In this document: piece by piece, positions 22,281 through 31,782 of the stretch
Numbering within the stretch: the stretch's first letter is position 1
How the letters are laid out: each line of letters starts with the position of its first letter
Assembly: GCF_030503875.2 (NCBI RefSeq)
Contig: NZ_CP129968.2
Coordinates: 3,436,001-3,500,000 of the forward strand
From: Marivirga arenosa
GTDB taxonomy: Bacteria > Bacteroidota > Bacteroidia > Cytophagales > Cyclobacteriaceae
Length of the DNA stretch: 64,000 nt
Reading direction: 5' to 3'
Notes under the pieces: model-generated
Seen by the model: only the letters and a program-made list of their open reading frames with translations
Database searches by the model: none
Told to the model about the DNA's origin: nothing
Program-made: the position numbers and the translations under genes

Positions 22281-23762
22281 TTAATCTTCATAAAGCATTT
22301 TTCCTGCTTCATAGTATTTATCACCTTCTACCCAAAATGGTGTTTCTTCGTCATTTGCAATTAGGCGAGCTGATAATACAAAAGCTCTAAAAAACTTCTC
22401 CATATAATCGTAATCTATGCTTTCCGGATTATCAGATTGCTGGTGATAATACTTCCCTATCTCTGCATCAAATGCAGTAAATCCCAAACTAAAAGTTGGT
22501 GCAGGAATACCTTTTCTAGCAAAATTCACATTATCACTTCTATCAAATAAGCCTTGCTCACCAGCAGGATCGTCTATTGCTTTTAATCCAAAAGCTTTAG
22601 AAGCAGTTTTTATATGTTTACCAGCGGTAGTTCTTTCCAACCCAATAATTGTAGTTAAACTCGTATCATTATATCCTCCATTATCACTGTTGAAACAGTA
22701 AACCATATCTTCCAAAGGCAATAATGGATTTTCGACATAATATCTACTCCCCAATAATCCTTTCTCTTCAGCTGTAAATAAAATAAATAAGGCTGACCGC
22801 TTAGTTGGATTTTTAGCAATGCTTTCAGCGGCACTCATAACGGTAACCACTCCTACAGCATTATCTCGAGCACCATTATAGATTGAATCTCCCTCAGAAT
22901 TTGCTTTTCCTATCCCTAAATGGTCATAATGAGCAGAATATATGATAAACTCATCTTTTAACTCAGGATCAGTCCCTTCAACCATGCCCACTACATTTTT
23001 TGAAGGCATTGGTAAGGCCATTGCTTCAGAAATTGAAACTTCAATATTCTTTCTGTTTCTTGCCATATAGGTTTTTAACCATTCTTCTTTAAAATCTTTA
23101 ATCCATAATCTAAAGAAACTATTAGCTTCCTCTTTATCAGCAAAACCAATACCGCTTCTCCCCATAAAACCTTTAAATCGATCCCAATTTTTAGATTCCT
23201 CTGTATGAAGTTCAATTAAACCTAAAGCTCCAGCATCTTTGGCATAAACAGATTTTTTAGCACTTAATTGATAAACAAAATTTAGATCTTGATTATCCTC
23301 AGAACCTGCTTTAGCAACCGCTATTTTCCCTTTTAAATCTTTTCCAGTAAAATCCTCCTCTGAACCGTAGTCAACAAAAACATATTGATCAGTCGTTAAA
23401 TCAACATCGGAACCTTCCGCCCTAATTAAATCTTCTGGAGCTACTTGCTTGCCACCTATTTGTAGAGCATAGGCTTCTGGAGCTACATTTTTTACTAAAG
23501 GAACTTCTTGAAAATATCCTTCAGTAGCCCCTGGCACTGGAGATACTCCATATCTTTGAAATGTGGTAGCGATATAACGAGCAGCTACATCTATTCCAGG
23601 AGTTCCAGTTTCTCTTCCTGCTAATTCATCGGAAGCCAGGAAATAAATATGACCTTTAATAGTATTTTTCTTTATAGTATTTCTTACTAATTCTTCATCT
23701 GATTGGGCAAATATGACAAAGCTCATCAGCATGAAGACTGATAAAATTGATAATTTCTTCAT
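22281..23762 (-). CDS. Secreted M28-family zinc aminopeptidase
   Basis: A signal peptide ending in FAQ-SD leads to a PA-domain-like insert (about 80-200). The M28 catalytic core follows: SAHYDHLG (zinc His, Asp), GARDNAVG (bridging Asp), TAEEKGLLGS (catalytic Glu-Glu) and SDNGGYND. The length of 493 residues fits secreted bacterial M28 peptidases, which trim N-terminal residues from peptides in the periplasm or outside. It lies 18 bases after the bile-acid-type transporter gene and may share its transcript. Substrate preference is not visible. Confidence 0.93.
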   Translation of the reverse strand: MKKLSILSVFMLMSFVIFAQSDEELVRNTIKKNTIKGHIYFLASDELAGRETGTPGIDVAARYIATTFQRYGVSPVPGATEGYFQEVPLVKNVAPEAYALQIGGKQVAPEDLIRAEGSDVDLTTDQYVFVDYGSEEDFTGKDLKGKIAVAKAGSEDNQDLNFVYQLSAKKSVYAKDAGALGLIELHTEESKNWDRFKGFMGRSGIGFADKEEANSFFRLWIKDFKEEWLKTYMARNRKNIEVSISEAMALPMPSKNVVGMVEGTDPELKDEFIIYSAHYDHLGIGKANSEGDSIYNGARDNAVGVVTVMSAAESIAKNPTKRSALFILFTAEEKGLLGSRYYVENPLLPLEDMVYCFNSDNGGYNDTSLTTIIGLERTTAGKHIKTASKAFGLKAIDDPAGEQGLFDRSDNVNFARKGIPAPTFSLGFTAFDAEIGKYYHQQSDNPESIDYDYMEKFFRAFVLSARLIANDEETPFWVEGDKYYEAGKMLYED

Positions 23763-23780
23763 TATAGTTTTGTTATTTAT

Positions 23781-24677
23781 TTAAGATAAAGATAATTCTT
23801 TTAATGCTTCTGTAGCATTTTGTTTTTTAGAGATCGCAATAACTACAGCAGCGGTAATAAACATCAATAAACTATAGATAGCAGCAGGAATTGCCATCTC
23901 TGTATTATTTAAAATTGCGGGACTTAGTGCCAATGCAATGGCAAGCGTACCATTCTGTATACCCGTTTCTATTGCAATCGAACTTCTTTGTCTTTTATTC
24001 AGTCCAAACAATTTCCCTAAGGCAAATCCCATTACCAATGCAGTTAGATTTAAAATTATAGCTGCTACTCCTGCCTGTTCGAAGTAAGGTATAATATTCG
24101 CTCTTTCCTTTAAAATTGCGGCTACTAAAATCAGAACAAAAAATACTGTAGAAATAATATTCATTGCCTTTTCAGATTTCAGAGCAAAGCGAGGCCTTTT
24201 TTGTTTAATAATCATACCGATTGCTACTGGAAAAATTGTAACTAAAAATATCTGAATAAAGGTTTTAAAAAAAGGCAAAGAAATGGCTTTTTCACCTGTC
24301 ATATAGTGCGCTAAGGCGATGTTCAAAAGTATTGGAATGCTAAAATTAGTAACAATACTACTAATTGCTGTTAAGCTTATGGATAAGGCTAAATCTGCTT
24401 TTGCTAAATGTGAAATCAGATTTGAAGTTGCTCCTCCTGGACATAATGCAATTAATATTAAACCTACTGCCAACTCAGGGACCGTGAATAATAAGGCAGC
24501 CAATCCGAATCCAATAAGTGGAAGTAATAGTAATTGACTAACTAATCCTATAATTGCAGCTTTTGGATAAAGAGCAACTTTCTTAAAATCATTAACGGTT
24601 AATGTCATTCCCATTCCTAGCATGATTATTCCTAAAGCCAGAGGGAGAAAAATGGCAGTTACAGCACTTTGTTCCAT
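23781..24677 (-). CDS. Bile acid:sodium symporter family (BASS-type) transporter
   Basis: This 298-residue protein has about nine to ten transmembrane helices. Family landmarks are the LCPGGATSNLISHLAKAD segment near 78-95 and the second crossover region with IAIETGIQNGTLAIALA near 236-252; together these are the sodium-binding crossover helices of the ASBT/BASS fold. Bacterial members carry pantoate, pyruvate or other organic anions rather than bile acids, and the substrate here is open. It is followed by the M28 peptidase gene on the same strand. Confidence 0.9.
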   Translation of the reverse strand: MEQSAVTAIFLPLALGIIMLGMGMTLTVNDFKKVALYPKAAIIGLVSQLLLLPLIGFGLAALLFTVPELAVGLILIALCPGGATSNLISHLAKADLALSISLTAISSIVTNFSIPILLNIALAHYMTGEKAISLPFFKTFIQIFLVTIFPVAIGMIIKQKRPRFALKSEKAMNIISTVFFVLILVAAILKERANIIPYFEQAGVAAIILNLTALVMGFALGKLFGLNKRQRSSIAIETGIQNGTLAIALALSPAILNNTEMAIPAAIYSLLMFITAAVVIAISKKQNATEALKELSLS

Positions 24678-24747
24678 AGTTTAATTTTTTCTATGTAAAA
24701 TGCTCAATTTAATCTTAATCTGCAATTCATGATTAAACTTTTGAATA

Positions 24748-25779
24748 CTAAGCTTTTAGAATTGCCTTATTAATCTCCTTTATTAATGAAGGGCCCTCGT
24801 ATATAAAACCGCTATATAATTGAAGAAGACTTGCTCCTGCCTCAAGCTTTTCAATTGCATCTTCTTTTGACATTATTCCGCCTACTCCTATAATGGGAAA
24901 TGATGCGTTTGAATTAACATGCAAATATTTGATAACTTCTGTAGATCGGTTCCTTAAAGGTTTTCCACTCAATCCACCATTTCCAATACTTTTTACTCTT
25001 GTTTCATCAGTACTTAAATCATCTCTGCTAATAGTAGTATTAGTTGCTATTACCCCATCAATTTTTGTTTCGTTAACTATCTCAATTATATCATCTAATT
25101 GCTGATTAGTTAAATCAGGTGCTATTTTTAATAAAATAGGTTTAGCCTTTTCTTGTTTTTTATTTAGAGCCATTAAGTGATTAAGTAGTTTCATTAGAGG
25201 CTCTTTTTCTTGTAGATCACGCAAACCAGGAGTATTTGGAGAGCTTACATTTACCACAAAATAATCTACAAAAGGAAATAATTGCAGAAAACATTTTTCA
25301 TAATCGTTAAAAGCTTCCTCATTAGGAGTCATTTTGTTTTTACCAATATTACCCCCTATAATCACTTTACTTTTCCTGTTTTTTAATCTTTGGATGGCAG
25401 CATCTAAGCCTTCATTATTGAATCCCATTCGATTAATAATTCCGTTATCTTCTTTTAATCTGAATAAACGTGGCTGAGGGTTACCAGGCTGAGCTTTTGG
25501 AGTAGTGGTTCCTATTTCAATAAATCCAAAACCTAAAGATGCAAGTTCATCTATTAACTTAGCATCTTTATCAAAACCTGCCGCTAGTCCAACGGGATTT
25601 GGAAAAGTTAGTCCAAAAAGTTCCCTTTCAAGTTTAGGGGATTTTAACTGAAAAAGGCTTTTATTAATAAATTTTGCACCCGGTAGGTTAAAAAAGAATT
25701 TTGTTAATGAAAATGCTAGATGATGAGCTTTTTCAGCTGAAAATAGAAATAGAAATGGTCTTATTAATGCTTTATACAT
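24748..25779 (-). CDS. pyrD: Dihydroorotate dehydrogenase (quinone), class 2
   Basis: The enzyme oxidises dihydroorotate to orotate at the membrane, passing electrons to quinone through FMN. The N-terminal amphipathic extension (about 1-45) is the membrane-association domain of class 2 enzymes. [14 protein letters not shown] holds the class 2 catalytic serine. FMN-binding segments [23 protein letters not shown] and [12 protein letters not shown] are intact. At 343 residues it is full length. Upstream lies the terminator of the PUR-domain gene. Confidence 0.96.
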   Translation of the reverse strand: MYKALIRPFLFLFSAEKAHHLAFSLTKFFFNLPGAKFINKSLFQLKSPKLERELFGLTFPNPVGLAAGFDKDAKLIDELASLGFGFIEIGTTTPKAQPGNPQPRLFRLKEDNGIINRMGFNNEGLDAAIQRLKNRKSKVIIGGNIGKNKMTPNEEAFNDYEKCFLQLFPFVDYFVVNVSSPNTPGLRDLQEKEPLMKLLNHLMALNKKQEKAKPILLKIAPDLTNQQLDDIIEIVNETKIDGVIATNTTISRDDLSTDETRVKSIGNGGLSGKPLRNRSTEVIKYLHVNSNASFPIIGVGGIMSKEDAIEKLEAGASLLQLYSGFIYEGPSLIKEINKAILKA

Positions 25780-25883
25780 CAGAAATATGTTGAGACTTTA
25801 GAATTGGTTCCAAAGTTCTAATATTGATTTAATAAAACCTTAAATTTGGTTAAAAATGTATAGGAGGAATTTAGAATAATTAA

Positions 25884-25920
25884 ATAATATAGCCTCTAAC
25901 AGAGGTAGAAGCTATATTAT
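25884..25920 (-). terminator. Stem-loop after the PUR-domain gene
   Basis: The outer stem ATAATATAGC / GCTATATTAT encloses an inner CCTCT / AGAGG hairpin. On the minus strand it is followed by a TTTAATTATT run. It lies between the PUR-domain gene and pyrD. Confidence 0.65.
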
Positions 25921-25958
25921 ATATTAAAAATTCCATATAAAAAGCAATAAGCACGAGA

Positions 25959-26261
25959 TTAATCCCAACTCAGGTCATCTTCGTCTTCTCTGTCAAATTG
26001 AGTAAAGTCAAAGTCGGGCATTAATTCCGTTTTGATATGATCAACGCTCTCATTTAATGCATTTACAAATTTATTGAAGTCTTCTTTGTATAAGAATATT
26101 TTGTGTTTCTCAAAAGTGAAGCCATCATCTTTTGGTTTTCTTTTACTTTCAGTGATGGTTAAATAATAATCATTCGCCTTGGTTGTTCTTACATCAAAAA
26201 AATAGGTTCTCTTTCCCGCCCTTACTCTTTTCGAAAATAATTCTTCCTGTTCTCTTTCCAT
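25959..26261 (-). CDS. PUR-family DNA/RNA-binding protein (DUF3276)
   Basis: The 100-residue protein matches the Bacteroidota PUR-alpha-like DUF3276 family: VRAGKRTYFFDVRTTKANDYYLTITE is described here as the strand-rich core at about 12-37, followed by HKIFLYKEDFNKFVNAL and an acidic tail. A PUR repeat is a whirly-like fold binding single-stranded nucleic acid. I prefer the ATG at 26261 to the GTG at 26273, because homologues as I know them begin ME-RE-EE-. It is a single-gene unit ended by the hairpin at 25884-25920. Confidence 0.88.
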   Translation of the reverse strand: MEREQEELFSKRVRAGKRTYFFDVRTTKANDYYLTITESKRKPKDDGFTFEKHKIFLYKEDFNKFVNALNESVDHIKTELMPDFDFTQFDREDEDDLSWD

Positions 26262-26395
26262 ATACTCTTTCACTACTCTTACTAATATTGTTTTAAATTA
26301 TTTGGGTTAAATATAGTATAAACCCTGACACTTTTGCAAATTGGAAATATTAAATTGCCATAACATCAAATTTAATAACGAAGTATTTAATACTA

Positions 26396-27301
26396 ATGGA
26401 TATTAATTTAGAAAATCTACCACAAATACCCTCTCTTGACCTATTAGCAAAGCAGCTAGTGGAGGGGTTTATTACTGGAATGCATAAATCTCCATTTCAT
26501 GGCTTTTCGGTAGAATTTGCTGAGCATAGGTTATACAATCCAGGCGAAAGTACTCGACATATAGACTGGAAAGTGTTTGCTAAAACTGACCGACTATATA
26601 CTAAAAGGTATGATGAAGAAACTAACTTAAGAGCTTATATATTATTAGATAATAGTTCCTCCATGTATTATCCGGTTGATAATAATGGGAAGATTCGATT
26701 TAGTATTTTAGCAGCTGCTAGTTTAGCTTATTTACTGCAAAGACAAAGAGATGCGGTAGGACTAATTAGCTTTTCTGATACTGTTGATGTTTTCACGGAA
26801 GCAAAATCCACACGCACTCATTTACAAAATATCTTTATTCATTTACAAAAACTTTTAACACAAAATCAACAGCATAAGAGTACGGATATAAGTCAGTGCT
26901 TACATATAGTAGCAGAAAAAATTCATAAAAGATCGCTTGTAATTATTTTCAGCGACTTAATGACTAAGCCTGAACAATTAGATGATTTATTTAAATCTAT
27001 TCAGCATATAAAACACAGAAAGCATGAAGTTCTATTTTTTCAAGTGAACGAACCCATTACAGAGCTTTCATTTGAACTCGAGGATAGACCTTATATAGTT
27101 GAAGATTTAGAAAGTGGAAATAAAGTAAAACTTAACCCAACTGAAATTAGGGATTCTTATCATAAGAAAATTGAAGAGTATTATAATCAAATTTCAATGA
27201 AATGTCATCAATACAAAATTGATCTTACCAGAGTTAACATCAATGAGGATATTCAAAAAGTATTAGCTGAATTTCTTATTAAAAGAAATAAGATGAATTA
27301 A
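26396..27301 (+). CDS. DUF58 domain protein
   Basis: The hallmark segment RLYNPGESTRHIDWKVFAKTD lies near 46-66; in two parts it is YNPGE and RHIDWKVFAKT. It precedes a von Willebrand A-like region (LLDNSSSMYY, the DxSxS metal site). DUF58 proteins usually work with MoxR ATPases and VWA proteins in envelope or metalloprotein maturation. Here no MoxR gene is adjacent, so the partner must be elsewhere. It is soluble, 301 residues, and heads a plus-strand group with riboflavin synthase and a LytTR regulator. Confidence 0.9.
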   Translation: MDINLENLPQIPSLDLLAKQLVEGFITGMHKSPFHGFSVEFAEHRLYNPGESTRHIDWKVFAKTDRLYTKRYDEETNLRAYILLDNSSSMYYPVDNNGKIRFSILAAASLAYLLQRQRDAVGLISFSDTVDVFTEAKSTRTHLQNIFIHLQKLLTQNQQHKSTDISQCLHIVAEKIHKRSLVIIFSDLMTKPEQLDDLFKSIQHIKHRKHEVLFFQVNEPITELSFELEDRPYIVEDLESGNKVKLNPTEIRDSYHKKIEEYYNQISMKCHQYKIDLTRVNINEDIQKVLAEFLIKRNKMN

Positions 27302-27384
27302 TTTTAAATATTCTTATTTTTAATCAACAGCAAACCATTTGCCATTAATGCTGTTTGCCAAGTCAAAATAATATTAAAAGAATC

Positions 27385-27972
27385 ATGTTTACTGGTATAA
27401 TTGAATCACTAGGAGAAGTCATTTCTGCAAAAAAAGAAAATACAAATCTTATTTTAACGATTAAGAGTGATATTTCTGAAGAATTAAAAATAGATCAAAG
27501 CGTATCGCATAATGGTGTTTGTTTAACCGTTACCGAATTGCATCCTAATGCACATACTGTTGTTGCTGTAAAGGAAACATTAACTAAATCCTCTATTGGT
27601 GGGCTTGCCGATGGAGATTTAATTAATTTAGAAAGATGCATGCAAATGAATGGTCGTTTAGATGGCCACATAGTTCAGGGGCATGTTGACGGTAAAGGTA
27701 AGTGCCTATCTATCAAAGACGAAGAAGGAAGCTGGATTTTTGAGTTTTCGTATGATTCAACTGACAATGTATTGGTTGAAAAAGGTTCAATCTGTATAAA
27801 TGGAGTGAGTTTAACCTGTTTTGAAGTTACAGACAGCAGTTTTAAAGTGGCCATAATTCCCTACACATATGAACACACAAATTTCAAAAAAATGAAAAAA
27901 AACGATGAAGTAAACTTAGAATTCGATATAATTGGGAAATATGTACATAAACTCGTTAAAAGGACTAATTAA
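27385..27972 (+). CDS. ribE: Riboflavin synthase, alpha subunit
   Basis: Two lumazine-binding repeats are present, the first opening with the invariant MFTGIIE and the second with the NGRLDGHIVQGHVDG region near 90-104. The protein dismutates two 6,7-dimethyl-8-ribityllumazines into riboflavin. I set the start at the ATG at 27385 because MFTGIIE is the universal N-terminus; an upstream in-frame TTG at 27355 would add ten unrelated residues. It is 195 residues long. The other riboflavin gene in the window, ribD, is 3 kb away on the opposite strand, so the pathway is dispersed. No FMN riboswitch is seen in the 83-base leader. Confidence 0.96.
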   Translation: MFTGIIESLGEVISAKKENTNLILTIKSDISEELKIDQSVSHNGVCLTVTELHPNAHTVVAVKETLTKSSIGGLADGDLINLERCMQMNGRLDGHIVQGHVDGKGKCLSIKDEEGSWIFEFSYDSTDNVLVEKGSICINGVSLTCFEVTDSSFKVAIIPYTYEHTNFKKMKKNDEVNLEFDIIGKYVHKLVKRTN

Positions 27973-27983
27973 AAATTAACACT

Positions 27984-28682
27984 ATGGCTTCAGAATTAAA
28001 TTGTATGATTGTGGATGACGATCCAATATTCAGACAATACATAGCGAAACAGATTAAAGAAACGAATGGCTTAAAATTAGTTACCGAAGCTGACAGTGCT
28101 GCTAATGCCTTAGGTCTGTTAGAGGAAAATGAAATAGATATTATTTTCCTTGATGTTCAGATGCCAGAAATGACAGGTATTGAATTAGTGCAAAGACTTA
28201 ATAATGGTTATGAAGTAATATTAGTTACTGCTAATGATAGCTATGCAGTTGATGCATTTGAACAGAAAGTAACAGATTACTTAGTTAAGCCATTTGAGTA
28301 TGACCGTTTTTCGCAGGCTATTACAAAAGCAAGAACTAATATTGAAGCTTTCCGCAAGAAAAAGAATATCATTGAGCATATTTTCATCAAAAGTGACGGA
28401 AAGATAGTTCATTTAAGACTACAAGATATTTTATTTGTTGAGGCCTTGGCAGACTATGTGGTAATAAACACTGATGCCAAAAAATATATCGTACATCACA
28501 CTATGAAAGGAGTTGAAAAGAAATTGCCAACTCATCGATTTGTTAGAGTACACAGATCCTTCATTGTTAACATTGAAAAAATCGATTTCATCGAGGATTT
28601 AACTGTGCATATTAAAGCTAAATCAATTCCAATTGGGGCTTCTTACAAAGAGGCTTTATACAATACTATGAATTTTCTCTAA
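27984..28682 (+). CDS. LytTR-family response regulator
   Basis: An N-terminal receiver domain has the acidic pair Asp11/Asp12, phospho-acceptor Asp57 (FLDVQMPEMTG) and the Lys of VKPFEY. The C-terminal LytTR DNA-binding domain (about 130-230) shows the FVRVHRSFIVNIEKI signature. LytTR regulators bind direct repeats and often control envelope functions. No sensor kinase is adjacent, so it is an orphan. The last 27 bases overlap the convergent PAP2 gene, and its start is 11 bases after ribE. Confidence 0.94.
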   Translation: MASELNCMIVDDDPIFRQYIAKQIKETNGLKLVTEADSAANALGLLEENEIDIIFLDVQMPEMTGIELVQRLNNGYEVILVTANDSYAVDAFEQKVTDYLVKPFEYDRFSQAITKARTNIEAFRKKKNIIEHIFIKSDGKIVHLRLQDILFVEALADYVVINTDAKKYIVHHTMKGVEKKLPTHRFVRVHRSFIVNIEKIDFIEDLTVHIKAKSIPIGASYKEALYNTMNFL

Positions 28683-29231
28683 GTGATTAGGGAAAATTCT
28701 TTTATATAAATTATAAGTAATAATTGCAGCAAGAATACCTAAAATAGCTCCCATTATAATATCTCCAGGATAATGAACTCCAACATAAATTCTGGAATAT
28801 GAAACTACAATGGCCCACACGATCATCATTTTAGCGTAAACATTTCTATAAATAAGCCATAAAAAAGTAGCTAAAGCTATAGTATTGGAAGCATGGCTTG
28901 AAGCAAAACCAAACTTACCACCGCAACCTTTTACCATATGAACCATAGCTTGAATTGAGGGTTCATGACATGGTCTTAATCTTTCAAAAAATGGCTTAAA
29001 AAAACCTGAAGCCGCTTGGTCAGCTAAAGTGATTAGCACTGCAAAAGCGATTAACATAGACCAACTTTGCCATCTTAATTGTTTGATAACAAAGAATAGG
29101 ATTAATGCATATAGGGGAATCCAAGGATTTCTCTTCGTAATGAATAGCATAATTGGATCCAACCAATCGGCATGGAATCCATTTAACCATAAAAATAATT
29201 GTTGATCAAATTCAATTAAAGACTCTAACAT
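28656..29231 (-). CDS. PAP2-family membrane phosphatase
   Basis: The three PAP2 motifs are visible: KxxxxxxRP as KPFFERLRP, the PSGH-equivalent SSHAS, and SRxxxxxHxxxD as SRIYVGVHYPGD. There are about five membrane helices. Such proteins dephosphorylate lipid phosphates such as undecaprenyl pyrophosphate or phosphatidate on the periplasmic side. At 191 residues it resembles the short Bacteroidota form. It is the last gene of ribD-msrC-hemF-PAP2, 33 bases beyond hemF, and its 3' end overlaps the LytTR gene tail to tail. Confidence 0.92.
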   Translation of the reverse strand: MLESLIEFDQQLFLWLNGFHADWLDPIMLFITKRNPWIPLYALILFFVIKQLRWQSWSMLIAFAVLITLADQAASGFFKPFFERLRPCHEPSIQAMVHMVKGCGGKFGFASSHASNTIALATFLWLIYRNVYAKMMIVWAIVVSYSRIYVGVHYPGDIIMGAILGILAAIITYNLYKRIFPNHLEKIHSIV

Positions 29232-29264
29232 TAATCAAGGTTTAAATATAAAATCTAGTGGGTA

Positions 29265-30182
29265 TTAATTGTTATTTACCCAATCAATTTCCTTTTTCAG
29301 TAATGAAACGGTTTCTTTCTCAAAATCCTTTTCAGGAGTATAATCATAAGCCCAATTAGCTTGCGGAGGCATACTCATCAGAATTGATTCAGTTCTTCCA
29401 TTTGTCTGTAAACCAAATTTGGTTCCTCTATCCCAAACTAAATTGAATTCAACATACCTTCCTCTTCTTAGAAGTTGCCATTTCTTATGCTCCTCTTCAA
29501 AACTTTCATTTTGGTTTAGCTTCATCAAATGACTGTATACAGGAGCAAATAATTCTCCTACACTTTGAACAAAAGCAAAAATATCCTCTTTTGAATGATT
29601 TTCGTCTTCCGACAATCGATCAAAAAATATACCTCCTATTCCCCTAGTCTCTTTTCTGTGAGGTAAGTAAAAATAATCATCCGCCCATTTTTTGAATTTA
29701 GGATAATATTTGACATCATGTTTATCACAAACCTTCTTTAATTCTTGATGAAAAAATTGTGCTTGAGCCTTATTAATAATATGAGGGGTTAAATCTATCC
29801 CTCCACCAAACCAATAAGTACCGTTGCTTAATTCAAAATAACGGACATTCATATGAATAATCGGTACCATGGGGCTGAATGGATGCATTACAATAGAGAC
29901 CCCTGTAGCAAAGAAATTGAGTTCATTAGATCCATCATCTTTTATCTCCAAAGTTTTCAATAAACCTTCAGGTGCTGGTCCTTCAACTGCTGAAAAATTA
30001 ACGCCTGCCTTCTCAAGTATATTCCCGTTTTGTAATAATCGAGACTTACCTCCTCCACCTTTGGCATGATCCCATTCATCTATTTCAAATTGACCTTTTC
30101 CATCAGTTTCAGAAATCACATTACAGATGTTAGACTGAAGACCTTTAAACCAGTTACTAATACTAATTTTATCAGTATTCAT
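29265..30182 (-). CDS. hemF: Oxygen-dependent coproporphyrinogen III oxidase
   Basis: HemF decarboxylates two propionates of coproporphyrinogen III using O2, a late heme step. Recognisable segments are NVRYFELSNGTYWFGGGIDL (residues about 114-133), the active-site HxEFNLVWDRGTKFGLQT-like region written here as EFNLVWDRGTKFGL, and the RRGRYVEFN stretch. The 305-residue length is standard. It points to an aerobic or facultatively aerobic lifestyle. The gene lies 3 bases after msrC and probably shares its transcript. Confidence 0.96.
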   Translation of the reverse strand: MNTDKISISNWFKGLQSNICNVISETDGKGQFEIDEWDHAKGGGGKSRLLQNGNILEKAGVNFSAVEGPAPEGLLKTLEIKDDGSNELNFFATGVSIVMHPFSPMVPIIHMNVRYFELSNGTYWFGGGIDLTPHIINKAQAQFFHQELKKVCDKHDVKYYPKFKKWADDYFYLPHRKETRGIGGIFFDRLSEDENHSKEDIFAFVQSVGELFAPVYSHLMKLNQNESFEEEHKKWQLLRRGRYVEFNLVWDRGTKFGLQTNGRTESILMSMPPQANWAYDYTPEKDFEKETVSLLKKEIDWVNNN

Positions 30183-30185
30183 TCT

Positions 30186-30668
30186 TTATAAAAATTTAGA
30201 AATGATGGTCATTAACTCTTCCAGATATTTTTGATCAACTTCATCAAATGTATTAAGTTGATCGCTATCAATATCAAGAACAAGTGCAACCTCACCATCC
30301 TTAAAAGCCGGTAATACAATTTCTGATTTTGAAGCAGAGCTACATGCTATATGCCCTGGAAAGGCTTCAACATCTGGGACCACAATTGTTTTTTCATCTG
30401 CCCAAACTGAACCGCAAACTCCTTTTCCTTTCTGAATTCTAGTACATGCAATAGGACCCTGAAATGGTCCTAATACCAATTGATCATTTTTCACGATGTA
30501 AAACCCAATCCAGAAATAACCAAAAGTTTCTTTTAAAGCTGCAGTGATATTGGAAAGATTAGCTACTACATCCTCCTCGCCCTCAACTAAGGCTGATATT
30601 TGTGGAATTAATGCTTTATACTTTTCCTCTTTTGATGCATTAACATCAATTAATAATGATTCAGACAT
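30186..30668 (-). CDS. msrC: Free methionine-(R)-sulfoxide reductase (GAF-domain fRMsr)
   Basis: A single GAF domain carries Cys75, Cys85 and Cys109. Their spacing of 10 and 24 residues equals that of the catalytic triad Cys84/94/118 of the E. coli enzyme as known to me. Conserved WIGFY, LGPFQGPIAC and GVCGSVW fit the family. It reduces free Met-R-sulfoxide in the cytosol using thioredoxin. It is co-transcribed with ribD (7 bases upstream) and hemF (3 bases downstream), an oxidative-metabolism grouping. Confidence 0.93.
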   Translation of the reverse strand: MSESLLIDVNASKEEKYKALIPQISALVEGEEDVVANLSNITAALKETFGYFWIGFYIVKNDQLVLGPFQGPIACTRIQKGKGVCGSVWADEKTIVVPDVEAFPGHIACSSASKSEIVLPAFKDGEVALVLDIDSDQLNTFDEVDQKYLEELMTIISKFL

Positions 30669-30675
30669 TCTTTAA

Positions 30676-31731
30676 TTAATTTTTATTATTCTGGTAAATA
30701 AACAATTTATCTACCTGATTATGATCTTTAGTGTTTTGCTGTGAAACGAGCACGCCATCTTTAAGTTGAGGTGATTTAATACCACTACCAAATCGATTCG
30801 ATGATTTAAACACTCTTGCCTCATCCCAAAGTTCAGCCTTTATAAAGCTTTCTAAAGTTTGTGCACCACCTTCAACTAGAACTGATTGAATTTTATTTTG
30901 GTATAGATATCCTAAAAGGTCAGATAGAAATTCCTTTTGACTTAATTGAATGAATTTACAAGATTGTGAATCCATAATTTCCTTTTCAGATGAATGGAAA
31001 CAAATAGTGTTAAGACCATCTGAATACAAGAATTTTTCTTGGTCAACTTCAAGTTTATGACCAATTACAATTCTGATAGGATTCTTACCTGGCCAATCTC
31101 TAGCATTCAATTTAGGATTATCATAAATCACAGTATTCTTCCCTACTAAAATAGAATCTAATTCCGTTCTCCACTTATGTACCAATTGCCTTGATAAGCC
31201 ATTACTGATCCATTTAGAATCAAAATTTTCTCTTGCTACAAAACCGTCAGCTGTTTCCGCCCATTTCAATACTATATAAGGTCGCTTCTTTTGAAAAAAG
31301 GTAAAGAACTGCTTATTAATATTGAGGCTTTCCTCTTTTAAAACATCACAAACGACTTCAATTCCTGCATCTTCCAGTATTTTGACTCCTTTTCCGGAAA
31401 CTAAGGGATTAGGGTCCAGACAACCAATCACCACCTTTTTCAATTGCTTTTCAACTAGAAGTTCAGCACAAGGTGGCGTTTTACCATAGTGAGCACAGGG
31501 TTCAAGCGTAACATAGGCGGTTGCTCTTTTTAATAATTCATGATCTTTAACATTTCGTATTGCCAAAACTTCAGCATGAGGCTCACCCGCTTTTTGATGC
31601 CAACCTTCCCCGATAATTTTGCCCTCTAAAACAATCACACAACCTACCATAGGGTTAGGCGATACGGTTGGCCTTCCATAAGAGGCCAATTGTAAAGCTC
31701 GTTGCATGAAAATTTCATCTTGTTTACTCAT
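30676..31731 (-). CDS. ribD: Bifunctional riboflavin deaminase/reductase
   Basis: The N-terminal zinc deaminase domain has HAEVLAI and PCAHYGKTPPC as zinc ligands and catalytic Glu. The C-terminal domain from about 145 (RPYIVLKWAETADGF) is the NADPH-dependent pyrimidine reductase with VEGGAQTLESFI. It carries out steps two and three of riboflavin synthesis. I place the start at ATG 31731 (MSKQDEIFM); a frame-extending start at 31776 would leave 6 bases to the divergent prmC. A TAGTTTTG box at 31738-31745 lies directly before the start, which would give an almost leaderless mRNA if used. Confidence 0.95.
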   Translation of the reverse strand: MSKQDEIFMQRALQLASYGRPTVSPNPMVGCVIVLEGKIIGEGWHQKAGEPHAEVLAIRNVKDHELLKRATAYVTLEPCAHYGKTPPCAELLVEKQLKKVVIGCLDPNPLVSGKGVKILEDAGIEVVCDVLKEESLNINKQFFTFFQKKRPYIVLKWAETADGFVARENFDSKWISNGLSRQLVHKWRTELDSILVGKNTVIYDNPKLNARDWPGKNPIRIVIGHKLEVDQEKFLYSDGLNTICFHSSEKEIMDSQSCKFIQLSQKEFLSDLLGYLYQNKIQSVLVEGGAQTLESFIKAELWDEARVFKSSNRFGSGIKSPQLKDGVLVSQQNTKDHNQVDKLFIYQNNKN

Positions 31732-31737
31732 CATTGG

Positions 31738-31771
31738 CAAAACTAAATAAAAAATCATGAACTTTGAGCAA
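31738..31771 (-). promoter_or_regulatory. Possible ribD promoter (TTG-N23-TAGTTTTG)
   Basis: On the minus strand, TTG at 31771-31769 and TAGTTTTG at 31745-31738 are 23 bases apart, at the upper end of allowed spacing. If active, transcription would begin within a few bases of the ribD ATG. Confidence 0.3.
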
Positions 31772-31782
31772 AGCATTATGAA

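Noticed and set aside
27302..27384. Possible FMN riboswitch before riboflavin synthase
   Set aside because: The leader is too short and lacks the conserved RFN-element helices.
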